Assembly: GCA_015064255.1 (NCBI GenBank)
Contig: SVSP01000020.1
Coordinates: 1-46,034, forward strand
Direction: 5' to 3'
DNA from: Oscillospiraceae bacterium
Lineage (GTDB): Bacteria; Bacillota; Clostridia; Oscillospirales; CAG-272
DNA: 46,034 nucleotides
This document shows, one piece after another, positions 7,989-18,497 of this stretch. The translations under genes were made by a program, and so were the position numbers. The notes under the pieces were generated by a model. It ran no database searches, was not told where the DNA came from, and saw only the letters and a program-made list of their open reading frames with translations. Position 1 is the stretch's first letter, and every line of letters starts with the position of its first letter.

Positions 7989-8240
7989 ATGAAAGCACTT
8001 TATCTTAACATTTCTCAGAGTATATCGGTACCGACGGAAAATATAATAGGTATATTCGATATGGATAATTCGACCGTTTCGCCCGACACGAGAAGTTTTC
8101 TCAGAATATCTCAGTCTGAAAAAAGGCTTTTATCCGACGTGAGAGATATTCCGAAATCCTTTGTCGTAACCTCGGACAAGGTGTATCTTTCACAGCTTTC
8201 TTCTCACACTCTCGTAGGACGCGGAGAAAGAAACAACTGA
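7989..8240 (+). CDS. remB: RemB-like extracellular matrix regulator (DUF370 family)
   Basis: The 83-residue protein matches the DUF370/RemB group (B. subtilis YaaB). It has a short N-terminal strand, IIGIFDMDNSTVSPDTRSFL, then the family's diagnostic C-terminal block PKSFVVTSDKVYLSQLSS. RemA/RemB proteins of this fold bind DNA and affect matrix genes in Bacillus; the role here is unknown. In Bacillus the gene lies between recF and gyrB. Here it sits 12 bases after dnaA and directly before oriC, so it is presumably cotranscribed with dnaA. Confidence 0.8.
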   Translation: MKALYLNISQSISVPTENIIGIFDMDNSTVSPDTRSFLRISQSEKRLLSDVRDIPKSFVVTSDKVYLSQLSSHTLVGRGERNN

Positions 8241-8518
8241 GTTTCCACATACTGTTGTAATTTTGCATGTGGAAAAATACCTTATAAAAAAGGCTCCTGC
8301 GCGAGAAAAAGTTTTCCACACGAAGAAAACACAAAGCTCTCATATATGTCAACACGAGTGACGGCGAAAAAATCCCGCAGTTACCGAGTAAAATCGCGAA
8401 TTCAACATTTTCAACAGCCCCTACTAATACTACTGTTTATTTATTTAATATATTTATTTATAAAAAAGCAGGCAGTGCAGATGGGTAAAACAGGTGTGGA
8501 TTTGAGGAGTTATCAACA
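8241..8518. other. Replication origin oriC (DnaA boxes, DnaA-trio, AT-rich unwinding tract)
   Basis: DnaA-box-like 9-mers occur at 8241-8249 (GTTTCCACA), 8268-8276 (inverted TTTTCCACA), 8312-8320 (TTTTCCACA), 8408-8416 (TTTTCAACA), 8495-8503 (inverted AAATCCACA) and 8510-8518 (TTATCAACA). After the 8408 box come GCCC (8417-8420), five triplets CTA-CTA-ATA-CTA-CTG (8421-8435) and 27 bases of pure A/T. That is the order of the basal unwinding system known from B. subtilis. The first two boxes also form a 9-bp inverted repeat. The location next to dnaA and dnaN agrees. Confidence 0.8.
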
Positions 8519-8535
8519 GGGTGAGAAGGATAAAC

Positions 8536-8745
8536 AAAAGGTTTCGTGCTGTGCTAACATACCAAAAACGCGTTCAGAAGTTTTTCTCTTCATTTCTGTG
8601 CCGACAGAAATGAAGCAAAGAACGGCTTCTGGGAAGGGACGAATCCCTTCCCTAAGAACCCCATCCCTCTTTCGCAAAACCTCCCAACATCTACGGTCGG
8701 TTTTGCTCGCGCCGCGGCAGAAACGCGGCAGAAACAGTGTCGTTT
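8536..8745 (-). repeat. R3 multi-hairpin element, copy A (inverted relative to copy B)
   Basis: Read leftward, this 210-bp block aligns almost end to end with 18186-18396. Shared stems are GCCGCG/CGCGGC, CCGAC/GTTGG with a G-U pair, GGGAAGGGA/TCCCTTCCC around a TTCG-type loop, and TTCATTTCTGT/ACAGAAATGAA. Loop bases differ between the copies while stems are kept. It lies between oriC and dnaN. The long frame reading through it into dnaN is not coding. Confidence 0.8.
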
Positions 8746-8807
8746 GTTTTAATAACAGAGATTTAAATAGTATAAACACACATAAAAATAACCCCTTTCC
8801 CTCTTTA

Positions 8808-8858
8808 GAAAAGTTTTTGGGAAAGTTTGAAAACCCTTTTTACAAAAAGGGTTTTCAA
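8808..8858 (-). repeat. R1 hairpin repeat, copy d
   Basis: A 15-bp stem with a 2-base loop (8827-8858, arms TTGAAAACCC and GGGTTTTCAA around T5/A5) carries the R1 tail AAAACTTTTC read leftward. The hairpin matches 27619-27650 except in the loop. It is 25 bases before the dnaN ribosome site, so on the dnaN transcript it would form a long leader hairpin. Confidence 0.75.
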
Positions 8859-8894
8859 GAAAAAGAAAAAAATATCATTGATTGGAGTTTTACC

Positions 8895-10043
8895 ATGAAA
8901 GTAACATTTGAAAAAACAGTTCTTGAAGATGTTATAAACGACGCTATGTGCGCCGTTTCGGAAAAGAACACCATTCCCGCTATCGAAGGTATATATTTTA
9001 ATGCTGAAGAAAGCGGAAAATGCGTTATGACATCATTCGATACCGAAAAGGGCTTTCAGAGTACGGTTGACTGTACAACAGAAAGACCCGGAAGATACGT
9101 TATCAACGCTTCAAAGCTCAGTAAAATCGTAAAGCTTATGCCCGACAGTGACGTTACTATCAATATAAGCGAAAATAAGCTTGCTACAATAACGGGAGGA
9201 AGAGCTAAATTCGAGCTTCACGCTCTTTCGGGTGACGATTTTCCGAGTATTCCTATGCTTTCGGGTGAAACAGGCTTTAAGATCGAGGCTGCAGTGCTTA
9301 AAAAGCTTATAAGCCAGGTCTTCTTCGCCGTTGCGGTAAACGATCAGAGACCGATGCTATGCGGTGCTTATTTCGAAATTCTTGAAGGTAAGCTGAGAGT
9401 CGTTTCATGCGACGGTAACAGACTCGCTCTTCGTGAAAAGGACTGCTCGATAGAAAATATAAGCACGGAAGAGGGCGAAGAAAACGTTTCCTTTATCGTT
9501 CCGGGTAAGGCTCTTTCGCAGATAATGAAGCTCATAACCGATAAAGAAGACATAGTTACTATTTACCTTACAAGAAAGCACGTTATTTTCAAATTCGAAA
9601 ATAAGGTATTCTTCTCGCGCCTTATAGACTCGAAATATATAGACTACGAAAGAGTTATTCCTAAAACAGCTAAAACTGTTGTAAGAGGCTCGAGAACGTC
9701 GATAATTTCCGCGCTTGAAAGAGCATCGCTCGTTACCGAAGACCGCGCACTCGGACAGGCAAAGAGCTGCGTTAAGTGCGAATTTACGGGCGACGTTATA
9801 AGAGTAAGCTCGTCCTCCGTTACCGGAAGCGTTTACGACGAGGTTGCTATCGATATGGAAGGCGACGACCTTCTTATCGGTTTTAACTGCCGTTATCTTA
9901 TCGATGCTTTTCGTTCTGCTGACAGCGAAAACGTAAAAATAACTCTCAATAATCCCCTTATGAGCATAATAATCGAGCCTGACGGCGAAAGCGAAGACGG
10001 AGAAAAATATCTTTATATGGTAAGCCCTGTAAAGATGAACTAA
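8895..10043 (+). CDS. dnaN: DNA polymerase III beta sliding clamp
   Basis: The 382-residue protein is the ring-forming clamp that tethers polymerase to DNA. It opens MKVTFEKTVLEDVI, contains the family's YVINASKL, FKIEAAVLKKLI and DFPSIP stretches of the three repeated clamp folds, and ends YLYMVSPVKMN like other beta clamps. The family norm is about 365-380. The start is the ATG at 8895, with GGAG 7 bases upstream. The reading frame is open back to 8346, but that part crosses an R3 repeat, oriC boxes and an R1 hairpin and is not coding. recF begins 6 bases after the stop without an S4-domain gene between them. Confidence 0.96.
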   Translation: MKVTFEKTVLEDVINDAMCAVSEKNTIPAIEGIYFNAEESGKCVMTSFDTEKGFQSTVDCTTERPGRYVINASKLSKIVKLMPDSDVTINISENKLATITGGRAKFELHALSGDDFPSIPMLSGETGFKIEAAVLKKLISQVFFAVAVNDQRPMLCGAYFEILEGKLRVVSCDGNRLALREKDCSIENISTEEGEENVSFIVPGKALSQIMKLITDKEDIVTIYLTRKHVIFKFENKVFFSRLIDSKYIDYERVIPKTAKTVVRGSRTSIISALERASLVTEDRALGQAKSCVKCEFTGDVIRVSSSSVTGSVYDEVAIDMEGDDLLIGFNCRYLIDAFRSADSENVKITLNNPLMSIIIEPDGESEDGEKYLYMVSPVKMN

Positions 10044-10049
10044 AATAAA

Positions 10050-11120
10050 ATGATTTGCAAAAGGTCAAATTACAGACAGTTTCGCAATATAGAAAATCAA
10101 ACGATAGAGTTTTCGCCCGGAATAAACGTTATTTACGGTGAAAACGCCGAGGGAAAGACTAACGCGATAGAGGGAATATACCTCTGCTCGCAGGGAAGAA
10201 GCCACAGAACGGTTCACGAAAAGGATTTCATCGGATTTGAAAGCGAAATTGCAACTGTCGGAGTCCTTTACGAAACTGCCGCGCGCGGTGAAGTTTCGCT
10301 CGGAATAAAATATATGAGAAGCGGCGGTAAGGTTTGCGATAAAAACCGCGTTCCCGTGACGAAAATGAGTGAATTTATCGGAAATTTCCGCACGGTGCTT
10401 TTTACGCCCGAGCATTTGCAGACTGTAAAAAGCTCTCCGCAGTTCAGAAGAAGCTTTCTTAATTCGGCAATATCGCAGATATCTCCGATATACGTTGCAT
10501 CTCTGCAAAGATACAACAGAGCGCTTGTGCAGAGAAACAAGCTCCTCGCGCTTGCAAGAGAAAGAGGAGGCGAGGCTGATCCGTCAATAGAGGTCTGGTC
10601 GCTCTCGCTTGCAAAGGAAGCGGCGCTGATATCAAAAATGAGAAACGATTACACCGAGAAGCTCTCAAAGATAGTTGCTGAAATTTTTTCGGATATGACT
10701 CTCGGTAAAGAAAAGCCCGAAATATTTTACCGTTCATATTGTGACGAAAACGAGTTCGTAAAGATTTTCACATCGTCTGTGGAGCGAGAAATTCGTTTCG
10801 GGACAACCCTTTTCGGCCCGCATAAAGATGATCTCGAAATACTGTTAAACTCACGTGAGGCTAAAAATTTCGCGTCCCAAGGGCAGCAGAGAAGCCTTGC
10901 GCTTGCTCTAAAGCTTTCAGAAGGAGAAATTTCGAAGGAAGCAAGCGGGGAGTATCCCGTATTTTTGCTTGATGACGTTTTGTCCGAGCTTGATGAGAAA
11001 AGACGCGAGTTTATCGTTTCGCGCATTTCGGGCAAGCAGGTCATCGTAACCTCGTGCGAGCAGAGTAATATCAGCGGTGCAAAGATGATACGCTGTAAAG
11101 GCGGAAGATATGAGTCTTAG
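10050..11120 (+). CDS. recF: DNA replication and repair protein RecF
   Basis: The 356-residue ATPase of the SMC/Rad50-like group loads RecA at gaps together with RecO and RecR. Walker A is GENAEGKT near residues 31-38, the signature region reads SQGQQRSLALALKLSE, Walker B is VFLLDDVLSELDEKRR, and FGPHKDDLE is present. The length is normal (about 360). No clear Shine-Dalgarno is visible. The ATG lies 6 bases after the dnaN stop, so translational coupling is likely. The stop codon is inside an R1 hairpin arm. Confidence 0.95.
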   Translation: MICKRSNYRQFRNIENQTIEFSPGINVIYGENAEGKTNAIEGIYLCSQGRSHRTVHEKDFIGFESEIATVGVLYETAARGEVSLGIKYMRSGGKVCDKNRVPVTKMSEFIGNFRTVLFTPEHLQTVKSSPQFRRSFLNSAISQISPIYVASLQRYNRALVQRNKLLALARERGGEADPSIEVWSLSLAKEAALISKMRNDYTEKLSKIVAEIFSDMTLGKEKPEIFYRSYCDENEFVKIFTSSVEREIRFGTTLFGPHKDDLEILLNSREAKNFASQGQQRSLALALKLSEGEISKEASGEYPVFLLDDVLSELDEKRREFIVSRISGKQVIVTSCEQSNISGAKMIRCKGGRYES

Positions 11121-11190
11121 GGCTTTGCCCTAAGAACCCACCAAGAACTTTTTTGTAAAAAAGTTCTTGGAACTCAAAAAACTTTTCTAA
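11116..11190 (+). repeat. R1 hairpin repeat, copy e, overlapping the recF stop
   Basis: The first stem CTTAGGG/CCCTAAG (11116-11134) includes the recF TAG. The second is a 14-bp stem with a 2-base loop (11141-11170), then AACTCAAAAAACTTTTC. The arrangement matches the dxs 3' end in mirror image (39549-39647). No classical U-tract follows, so transcript-end function is inferred from position. Confidence 0.75.
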
Positions 11191-11304
11191 AAGGGATAAA
11201 TACAAATAAAGTAATTAACTTCATATTAAATAAGACTTTTTAATACTGTAAAAGCTGAAAATTTAAGTAAAATTAAAGTAAATCATATGAATAACAGTTT
11301 CATT

Positions 11305-13357
<2,053 letters not shown>

Positions 13358-13385
13358 TATTTTTATTTCACATAAAAATAACAAG

Positions 13386-13627
13386 TTTTCCACAGGAAAA
13401 ACCACTTGTTGACATAGTTTTCCACAGGTTTATGAGTAAAAACACGCAAGGGCTGTGGAAAACCTTGTGGGAATTGTGGAATAATTGTTCGGATAAATTG
13501 AAAAAAATGCGGAAATTATGCGAAAAAAGGCAAAATGATTAAAAAATTTCAGGTGTAAAAATATCCTCAGACAGCAAAAAAAGAGGCTGTGGAAAACCCG
13601 AAATTAACCGAAATCGGTTGTGGAAAT
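13386..13627. promoter_or_regulatory. DnaA-box cluster in the gyrB-gyrA gap
   Basis: Four perfect TTTTCCACA 9-mers lie at 13386-13394 and 13418-13426 (plus) and at 13454-13462 and 13588-13596 (minus). Near matches are at 13466-13474, 13475-13483 and 13619-13627 (minus). A TTGACA (13409-13414) with a weak TATGAG 16 bases on overlaps the second box and may be the gyrA promoter. The density is higher than in the dnaA-dnaN gap. A second DnaA-binding part of the origin, or control of gyrA by DnaA, is inferred. Confidence 0.75.
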
Positions 13628-13667
13628 TCCTTTTCGGAAATATTTTGAAAGGCTGAAAAAAGCAGTT

Positions 13668-16217
13668 ATGGAACAGGAAAATTTTGAATATAAAGACCAA
13701 AAAATTATAGATGTGCATATGGAAAAAGAGGTCAAAAACTCTTTTATAAACTATGCGATGAGCGTTATTGTAAGCCGTGCGCTTCCCGACGTGCGCGACG
13801 GACTTAAGCCGGTACACAGAAGAATTCTCTACGCGATGTACGAGGACTCTCTTACCTATAACAACCCGTACAGAAAGTCGGCAACTACGGTCGGTAACGT
13901 GCTCGGTAGATACCATCCGCACGGCGACGCGGCAGTTTACGATTCTATGGTAAGACTTGCACAGCCCTTCTCGATGAGATATACTCTCGTTGACGGTCAG
14001 GGTAACTTCGGTAATATCGACGGCGACCAGGCGGCGGCTTACCGTTATACAGAGGCGCGTCTTACACGTATGGCAAACGATATGATGACAGATATCGAGA
14101 AAAACGTCGTTGACTTTGCACCGAACTTTGATAACAAGCTTGAAGAGCCTACCGTGCTTCCTTCAAGATTCCCCAACCTTCTTGTAAACGGAAGCGTTGG
14201 TATTGCCGTAGGTATGGCGACAAATATTCCTCCGCACAATTTAAACGAGGTAATAGACGGAGCTACTTATCTTATAGATAATCCCGAATGTGAAATAAGC
14301 GACCTTATGGAATATATAAAGGGTCCCGATTTTCCGACAGCGGCTACTATCTGCGGCTCTATGGGTATTTACGATACCTATACAAAGGGACACGGCAAGA
14401 TAATCGTTCGTGCAAAGGCTGAGGTTGATGAAGATAAGCGCAGAATAATAGTTACCGAAATTCCTTATCAGGTAAATAAGCAGATGCTGGTTGAAACTAT
14501 GGCAAACTGCGTAAAGGATAAGAGAATAGAGGGTATAACCGATATCCGTGACGAAACGGGTAAGGACGGTATGCGTATCGTTATTGAATACAGACGCGAT
14601 GCAAACGGTCAGGTAATACTTAATCAGCTTTATAAATATACACAGCTTCAGGATACCTTTGCGGCTAATATGCTCGCTATCGTAAACGGTGTTCCGAAGG
14701 TTCTTAACCTTAAAGAAATGCTTGAGCATTACGTCGCACATCAGGAAGACGTAGTTGAAAGAAGAGTTAAGTACGATCTTGCAAAGGCAATGGCGGAAAT
14801 GCATATCTTCGAGGGTTATAAGATCGCTATCGACCATATTGACGAAATAATCAAGCTGATACGCTCTTCCGAATCTATTCCCGACGCAAAGCAGAAGCTC
14901 ATTGAGGCTTTCGGGCTTTCGGACGCACAGGCACAGGCTATTGTCGAGATGCCTCTCGGACGTCTTTCCGGTCTTGAAAGAACTAAGGTTGAAGAAAGAC
15001 TTGCAAAGCTTCGCGCTCTTGTTGCAGACCTTGAAGCAATCCTTGCTGACGAAACAAAGGGCAAGATAAAGCAGATAATCAAGGACGATATGGCAAAAAT
15101 AAAGGATCGCTTCGGGGATGAGCGCAGAACAGAGCTTGTACCTATGGAAGAAGAGATCGTTTACGAGGACCTTATCGAAAAGCATACCTGCGTTATTTCT
15201 CTCACACACGAGGGTTATATAAAGAGACAGAACAGCGACGTTTACTCGGCTCAAAGACGAGGCGGTAAGGGAATTATAGGTACTACAACCAAGGAAGAGG
15301 ATTTCGTTGAAAAGATAATGGCAGTTGACAGCCACTCTTATCTCCTTCTCTTCACAACAAAGGGTAAGATATACACGACGAAGGCGTATGCCGTTCCCGA
15401 AGCCGGAAGAACGTCAAAGGGAACCTATATCGCAAACCTTCTTGAGCTTGAAAAGGACGAAAAGGTAACGGCTATGATCGCTGTAAAAGAATTCGGTGAA
15501 GATGATTATCTGCTCTTCGTTACGAAGAAAGGAACTGTAAAGAGAACTCCTCTCTCCGAATACGAAAGCCGCAGAAAGGGCGGAAAGATCGCACTTCTGC
15601 TCGACGATGACGACGAGCTCGTTTACGTCCGCCATACAAGCGGAAACGACGATATCATAATCGCAACAAAGAACGGTAACGCAACGCGATTTGACGAAAA
15701 GGATGCACGTCCTATGGGAAGAGGAGCGCGCGGAGTACGAGGTATCAAGCTCGAAGAGGGCGACTACGTAACGGGAGCCGTTCTCGTTGAAGAAGATAAG
15801 ACGCTTATTACGATAACGGAAAACGGATTCGGAAAACGCTCCGAATTTGACGAATTTGCCTGCCATAACAGAGGCGGCAAGGGCGTATGCTGTCACAATA
15901 TTACCGATAAGACCGGACTTCTTGCGTCTATCGCTTCGGTATCCGAGACAGATGATATAATGCTTATGACAAGTGAAGGTACAATGATAAGAATGTCGGC
16001 AAACGAGATCCCGATCTACCGCAGAAGCGCCGCCGGAGTTATAGTTATGAGAACCTCCGACGAGGCAAAGGTAGCAAGCTTTACCGTTATTGCCAACGAA
16101 AATATTGACATTGAAGAAAGTGAAAGCACAGAGGTCAAGGAAAAGGCAGAGCCCGAAATGATCGAAACGGAATCAGAAATTGAAACCGAGACCGAAACTG
16201 GAGAAGACGAGATCTGA
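13668..16217 (+). CDS. gyrA: DNA gyrase subunit A
   Basis: The 849-residue protein has the GyrA breakage-reunion domain. It begins [33 protein letters not shown], has the quinolone-region [10 protein letters not shown] and the active-site tyrosine in EARLTRM-preceding AAYRYTEAR, and continues to a six-bladed C-terminal wrapping domain containing the GyrA box as QRRGGKGI. The tail is acidic, with many Glu and Thr. I set the start at the ATG at 13668. An in-frame GTG at 13620 would add 16 residues but lies within a DnaA box. Neither has a strong ribosome site (GAAAGG is 15 bases upstream of the ATG). Confidence 0.95.
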   Translation: MEQENFEYKDQKIIDVHMEKEVKNSFINYAMSVIVSRALPDVRDGLKPVHRRILYAMYEDSLTYNNPYRKSATTVGNVLGRYHPHGDAAVYDSMVRLAQPFSMRYTLVDGQGNFGNIDGDQAAAYRYTEARLTRMANDMMTDIEKNVVDFAPNFDNKLEEPTVLPSRFPNLLVNGSVGIAVGMATNIPPHNLNEVIDGATYLIDNPECEISDLMEYIKGPDFPTAATICGSMGIYDTYTKGHGKIIVRAKAEVDEDKRRIIVTEIPYQVNKQMLVETMANCVKDKRIEGITDIRDETGKDGMRIVIEYRRDANGQVILNQLYKYTQLQDTFAANMLAIVNGVPKVLNLKEMLEHYVAHQEDVVERRVKYDLAKAMAEMHIFEGYKIAIDHIDEIIKLIRSSESIPDAKQKLIEAFGLSDAQAQAIVEMPLGRLSGLERTKVEERLAKLRALVADLEAILADETKGKIKQIIKDDMAKIKDRFGDERRTELVPMEEEIVYEDLIEKHTCVISLTHEGYIKRQNSDVYSAQRRGGKGIIGTTTKEEDFVEKIMAVDSHSYLLLFTTKGKIYTTKAYAVPEAGRTSKGTYIANLLELEKDEKVTAMIAVKEFGEDDYLLFVTKKGTVKRTPLSEYESRRKGGKIALLLDDDDELVYVRHTSGNDDIIIATKNGNATRFDEKDARPMGRGARGVRGIKLEEGDYVTGAVLVEEDKTLITITENGFGKRSEFDEFACHNRGGKGVCCHNITDKTGLLASIASVSETDDIMLMTSEGTMIRMSANEIPIYRRSAAGVIVMRTSDEAKVASFTVIANENIDIEESESTEVKEKAEPEMIETESEIETETETGEDEI

Positions 16218-16234
16218 AATCGGAGGGATATACC

Positions 16235-16855
16235 TTGAAGATGATTAAAAAAATACTTTCTTTGATGATGGTTTTATCATTTATTTTCGCATCGCTTATA
16301 TCCTTTTCAGCGTGTGCGCCCGCATACAGCGAGGAAGAAGCAAGAGAGATACTTGCAGAGGTGCTTGCAAAGGACGTTGAGCTAAACCGCATAATCTGGG
16401 GAGAGGGTCTTCCGACCGAAAAGGAACCCGAAGAACACGTGGACGACTCTACCTTCTACTATATGGAAGTGTCGATGCTTTCGAAATATACGAGCCTTGA
16501 CGAGCTTAAGGAAGCGGTAAAGGAAACTTATACCGATGAGCTTCTTGATATCGTATGGCAGAGTGCTTTCGGATACGAGGATATAGAATCGGAGATAATT
16601 CCGCGTTATGCGCAAAACAAAAACGGATTTTTACAGGTAAACGTAGCAAAATCGACTCTCAGAACCTTCGATCTGACGAGCGTTGCGTATATCGGCGAGT
16701 CGAAGCTCGTGCGCGCTAAGAAGGATATGATAAAGATCGAAATTCAGACGTCGTCAGACGGAGAGAATTTTATAGAAAGAACTCTTGAGCTTTATCTTGT
16801 GGACGGCGTATGGAAGCTTGATACGCAGACCTGGTGCATTGATTTTCAGTACTGA
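16235..16855 (+). CDS. Putative lipoprotein of unknown function
   Basis: The 206-residue protein begins with a basic, hydrophobic signal (MKMIKKILSLMMVLSF) ending FSAC, a plausible though imperfect lipobox with cysteine near residue 27. The mature part has an acidic helical start (EEEAREILAEVL) and later alternating strands ending ELYLVDGVWKLDTQTW, which resembles NTF2-like or IseA-like lipoproteins; that comparison is weak. The start is a TTG at 16235, because GGAGGG lies 7 bases before it; an ATG two codons on is 13 bases away. It follows gyrA by 17 bases, so the two are probably cotranscribed. I do not recognise a function. Confidence 0.7.
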   Translation: MKMIKKILSLMMVLSFIFASLISFSACAPAYSEEEAREILAEVLAKDVELNRIIWGEGLPTEKEPEEHVDDSTFYYMEVSMLSKYTSLDELKEAVKETYTDELLDIVWQSAFGYEDIESEIIPRYAQNKNGFLQVNVAKSTLRTFDLTSVAYIGESKLVRAKKDMIKIEIQTSSDGENFIERTLELYLVDGVWKLDTQTWCIDFQY

Positions 16856-16941
16856 TAAAAAATATTAAAAACGATAAAAACGTATAAAATAATGAAATTC
16901 TTTAAAGGAAGGGGAAAATCCCGTCCGCGAAAGGAGAAGCT

Positions 16942-18033
16942 ATGGCAAAGGCACAGACAAAAAAAGAATCGGCAGCACATATAGAGGGAGAAGACGCAAA
17001 GAAGCGCGCTCTTGAAACCACACTTTTACAGATAGAAAAGGATCACGGAAAGGGCGCTGTAATGCGTCTTGGCGACAGCCCCGAGCTGAGTATTACAGCA
17101 GTATCGACAGGCTCGCTCACGCTTGACCTTGCGCTCGGTATCGGCGGACTTCCCAAGGGAAGAATAATCGAAATATACGGTCCCGAATCCTCGGGTAAGA
17201 CCACACTTGCGCTTCACTGTGTGGCAGAAGTTCAGAAAAAGGGCGGAATTGCGGCTTATATTGACGTTGAAAATGCTCTTGACCCCGTATATGCGGCGGC
17301 TCTCGGAATAGAAACAAACGAGCTTCTCGTTTCACAGCCCGACAGCGCAGAGCAGGCACTCGACATTACAGAAGCTTTTGTACGCTCGGGCGCGGTTGAC
17401 ATCGTTGTAATCGACTCGGTTGCGGCTCTTGTTCCTCAGCAGGAGGTCGATGCCGAAATGGGCTCCTCGCAGGTCGCAGTACAGGCAAGACTTATGTCGC
17501 AGGCTCTTCGCAAGCTGACAAGCTCGATATCGAAAACAAACTGCATCGTTATATTCATCAACCAGCTTCGAATGAAGGTCGGAGTAATGTACGGCAACCC
17601 CGAAACGACTCCGGGCGGAAACGCGCTTAAATATTATGCGTCGGTAAGAATCGACGTGCGCCGTACCGAAACGCTGAAAAGCGGAAGCGAGCTTTACGGA
17701 AACCGCACACGCTGCAAGGTCGTAAAGAACAAGGTCGCATCTCCCTTCAAGACCGCAGAATTTGATATTATCTACGGAAAGGGCATATCAAAGGTCGGTG
17801 AAATTCTCGACATCGGCGCAGATATGGGAATAATCGAAAAAAGCGGAGCTTGGTTCTCGTATAACGGCGAGAGAATCGCACAGGGAAGAGAAAAAGCAAG
17901 AATTTACCTCGAAGAGCATCCCGAAGTTATGGCGGAGGTTGAAGAAAAGATCAGAAATGCGGGCGATGCCGCTATCGCCGCAGGCGGTGACGACGATCTC
18001 CTCCTCGACGACGCTGATTTTGAGATAGAGTAA
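16942..18033 (+). CDS. recA: Recombinase RecA
   Basis: The 363-residue protein is a full RecA. It has an N-terminal helix ([22 protein letters not shown]), Walker A GPESSGKT near residues 79-86, the [11 protein letters not shown] segment (usually FIDAEHALDP), and Walker [10 protein letters not shown]. The L1/L2 regions contain [25 protein letters not shown], and the C-terminal domain has an acidic tail ([12 protein letters not shown]). RecA polymerises on single-stranded DNA, exchanges strands and triggers LexA cleavage. AAGGAG lies 5 bases upstream of the ATG. No Firmicute LexA box (GAAC-N4-GTTC) is visible upstream. Its place just after gyrA is unusual. An R1 hairpin starts 3 bases after the stop. 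Confidence 0.97.
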   Translation: MAKAQTKKESAAHIEGEDAKKRALETTLLQIEKDHGKGAVMRLGDSPELSITAVSTGSLTLDLALGIGGLPKGRIIEIYGPESSGKTTLALHCVAEVQKKGGIAAYIDVENALDPVYAAALGIETNELLVSQPDSAEQALDITEAFVRSGAVDIVVIDSVAALVPQQEVDAEMGSSQVAVQARLMSQALRKLTSSISKTNCIVIFINQLRMKVGVMYGNPETTPGGNALKYYASVRIDVRRTETLKSGSELYGNRTRCKVVKNKVASPFKTAEFDIIYGKGISKVGEILDIGADMGIIEKSGAWFSYNGERIAQGREKARIYLEEHPEVMAEVEEKIRNAGDAAIAAGGDDDLLLDDADFEIE

Positions 18034-18036
18034 CCA

Positions 18037-18117
18037 CCAAAGGGACAGCGTCCCTTTGGAAACTCTGCCAAGAACCTTTTTTCAAAAAGGTTCTTGGAAC
18101 TCCAAAAACTTTACTTG
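18037..18117 (+). repeat. R1 hairpin repeat, copy f, at the recA 3' end
   Basis: Two stems, CCAAAGGGA/TCCCTTTGG (18037-18059) and CCAAGAACC/GGTTCTTGG with T/A inner pairs (18068-18097), are followed by AACTCCAAAAACTTTACT. It begins 3 bases after the recA stop. R3 copy B follows, as R3 copy A follows R1 copy d on the other strand. Confidence 0.75.
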
Positions 18118-18185
18118 AAAAAATATATTATAGGCAAAATCACTTCTTTTTGCTGTGTTAGCACATAACAGCATCGTTTCGTATT

Positions 18186-18396
18186 AAACGAGAAAAACAG
18201 CCTCACCGCGTTTTCCGCGGTGCGAGCAAAACCGACCATAATGGTCGGGAGGTTTTGCGGGAGAGGGATGGGTGCTCTTAGGGAAGGGATACTTCCCTTC
18301 CCAGAAGTCGTTCTTTGGTTCATTTCTGTCGATACAGAAATGAACGAAAAGACCTATAAACGCGTTTATGCTGTGTTAGCACAGTATAAAATCTTT
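18186..18396 (+). repeat. R3 multi-hairpin element, copy B
   Basis: The 211-bp block aligns with the reverse complement of 8536-8745. It contains five hairpins in a row: CACCGCG/CGCGGTG (18204-18222), CCGACCAT/ATGGTCGG (18232-18248), GGGAAGGGA/TCCCTTCCC, TTCATTTCTGT/ACAGAAATGAA, and CTGTG/CACAG with a TTAG loop. A clear terminator follows at 18456. No reading frame of note lies inside. It could be a mobile palindromic element or a structured RNA. Confidence 0.8.
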
Positions 18397-18455
18397 TATA
18401 CATCACAAAAGAAAAAATATTACTCTATAAGAAATTAATCTAAAACAAACTGAAT

Positions 18456-18489
18456 CACGGCTTAGAATTTTTCCAAGCCGTGTTTTTTT
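18456..18489 (+). terminator. Rho-independent terminator after R3 copy B
   Basis: CACGGCTT pairs with AAGCCGTG (18456-18463 with 18475-18482) around an 11-base loop and is followed by seven T. It would end rightward transcripts that pass recA and the R3 element. Read leftward the hairpin lacks a good U-tract, though it may still mark the end of the glycosidase operon. Confidence 0.8.
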
Positions 18490-18497
18490 ATATAGTT

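Noticed and set aside
8346-8894. Open frame continuous with dnaN that would give a 565-residue protein
   Set aside because: The upstream part crosses oriC boxes, the R3 repeat and an R1 hairpin. The ATG at 8895 has a good ribosome site and a normal DnaN opening.
13620-13667. GTG start adding 16 residues to gyrA
   Set aside because: It lies inside a DnaA-box-like site and has no ribosome site; the ATG at 13668 gives an ordinary GyrA N-terminus.
14241-15335. 364-codon frame antisense to gyrA
   Set aside because: It is a codon-bias shadow of gyrA. Composition is Cys/Tyr/Leu-rich with no domain, ribosome site or promoter.
16856-16941. LexA (SOS) operator upstream of recA
   Set aside because: No GAAC-N4-GTTC or close variant is present in the gap, so SOS control cannot be claimed from sequence.
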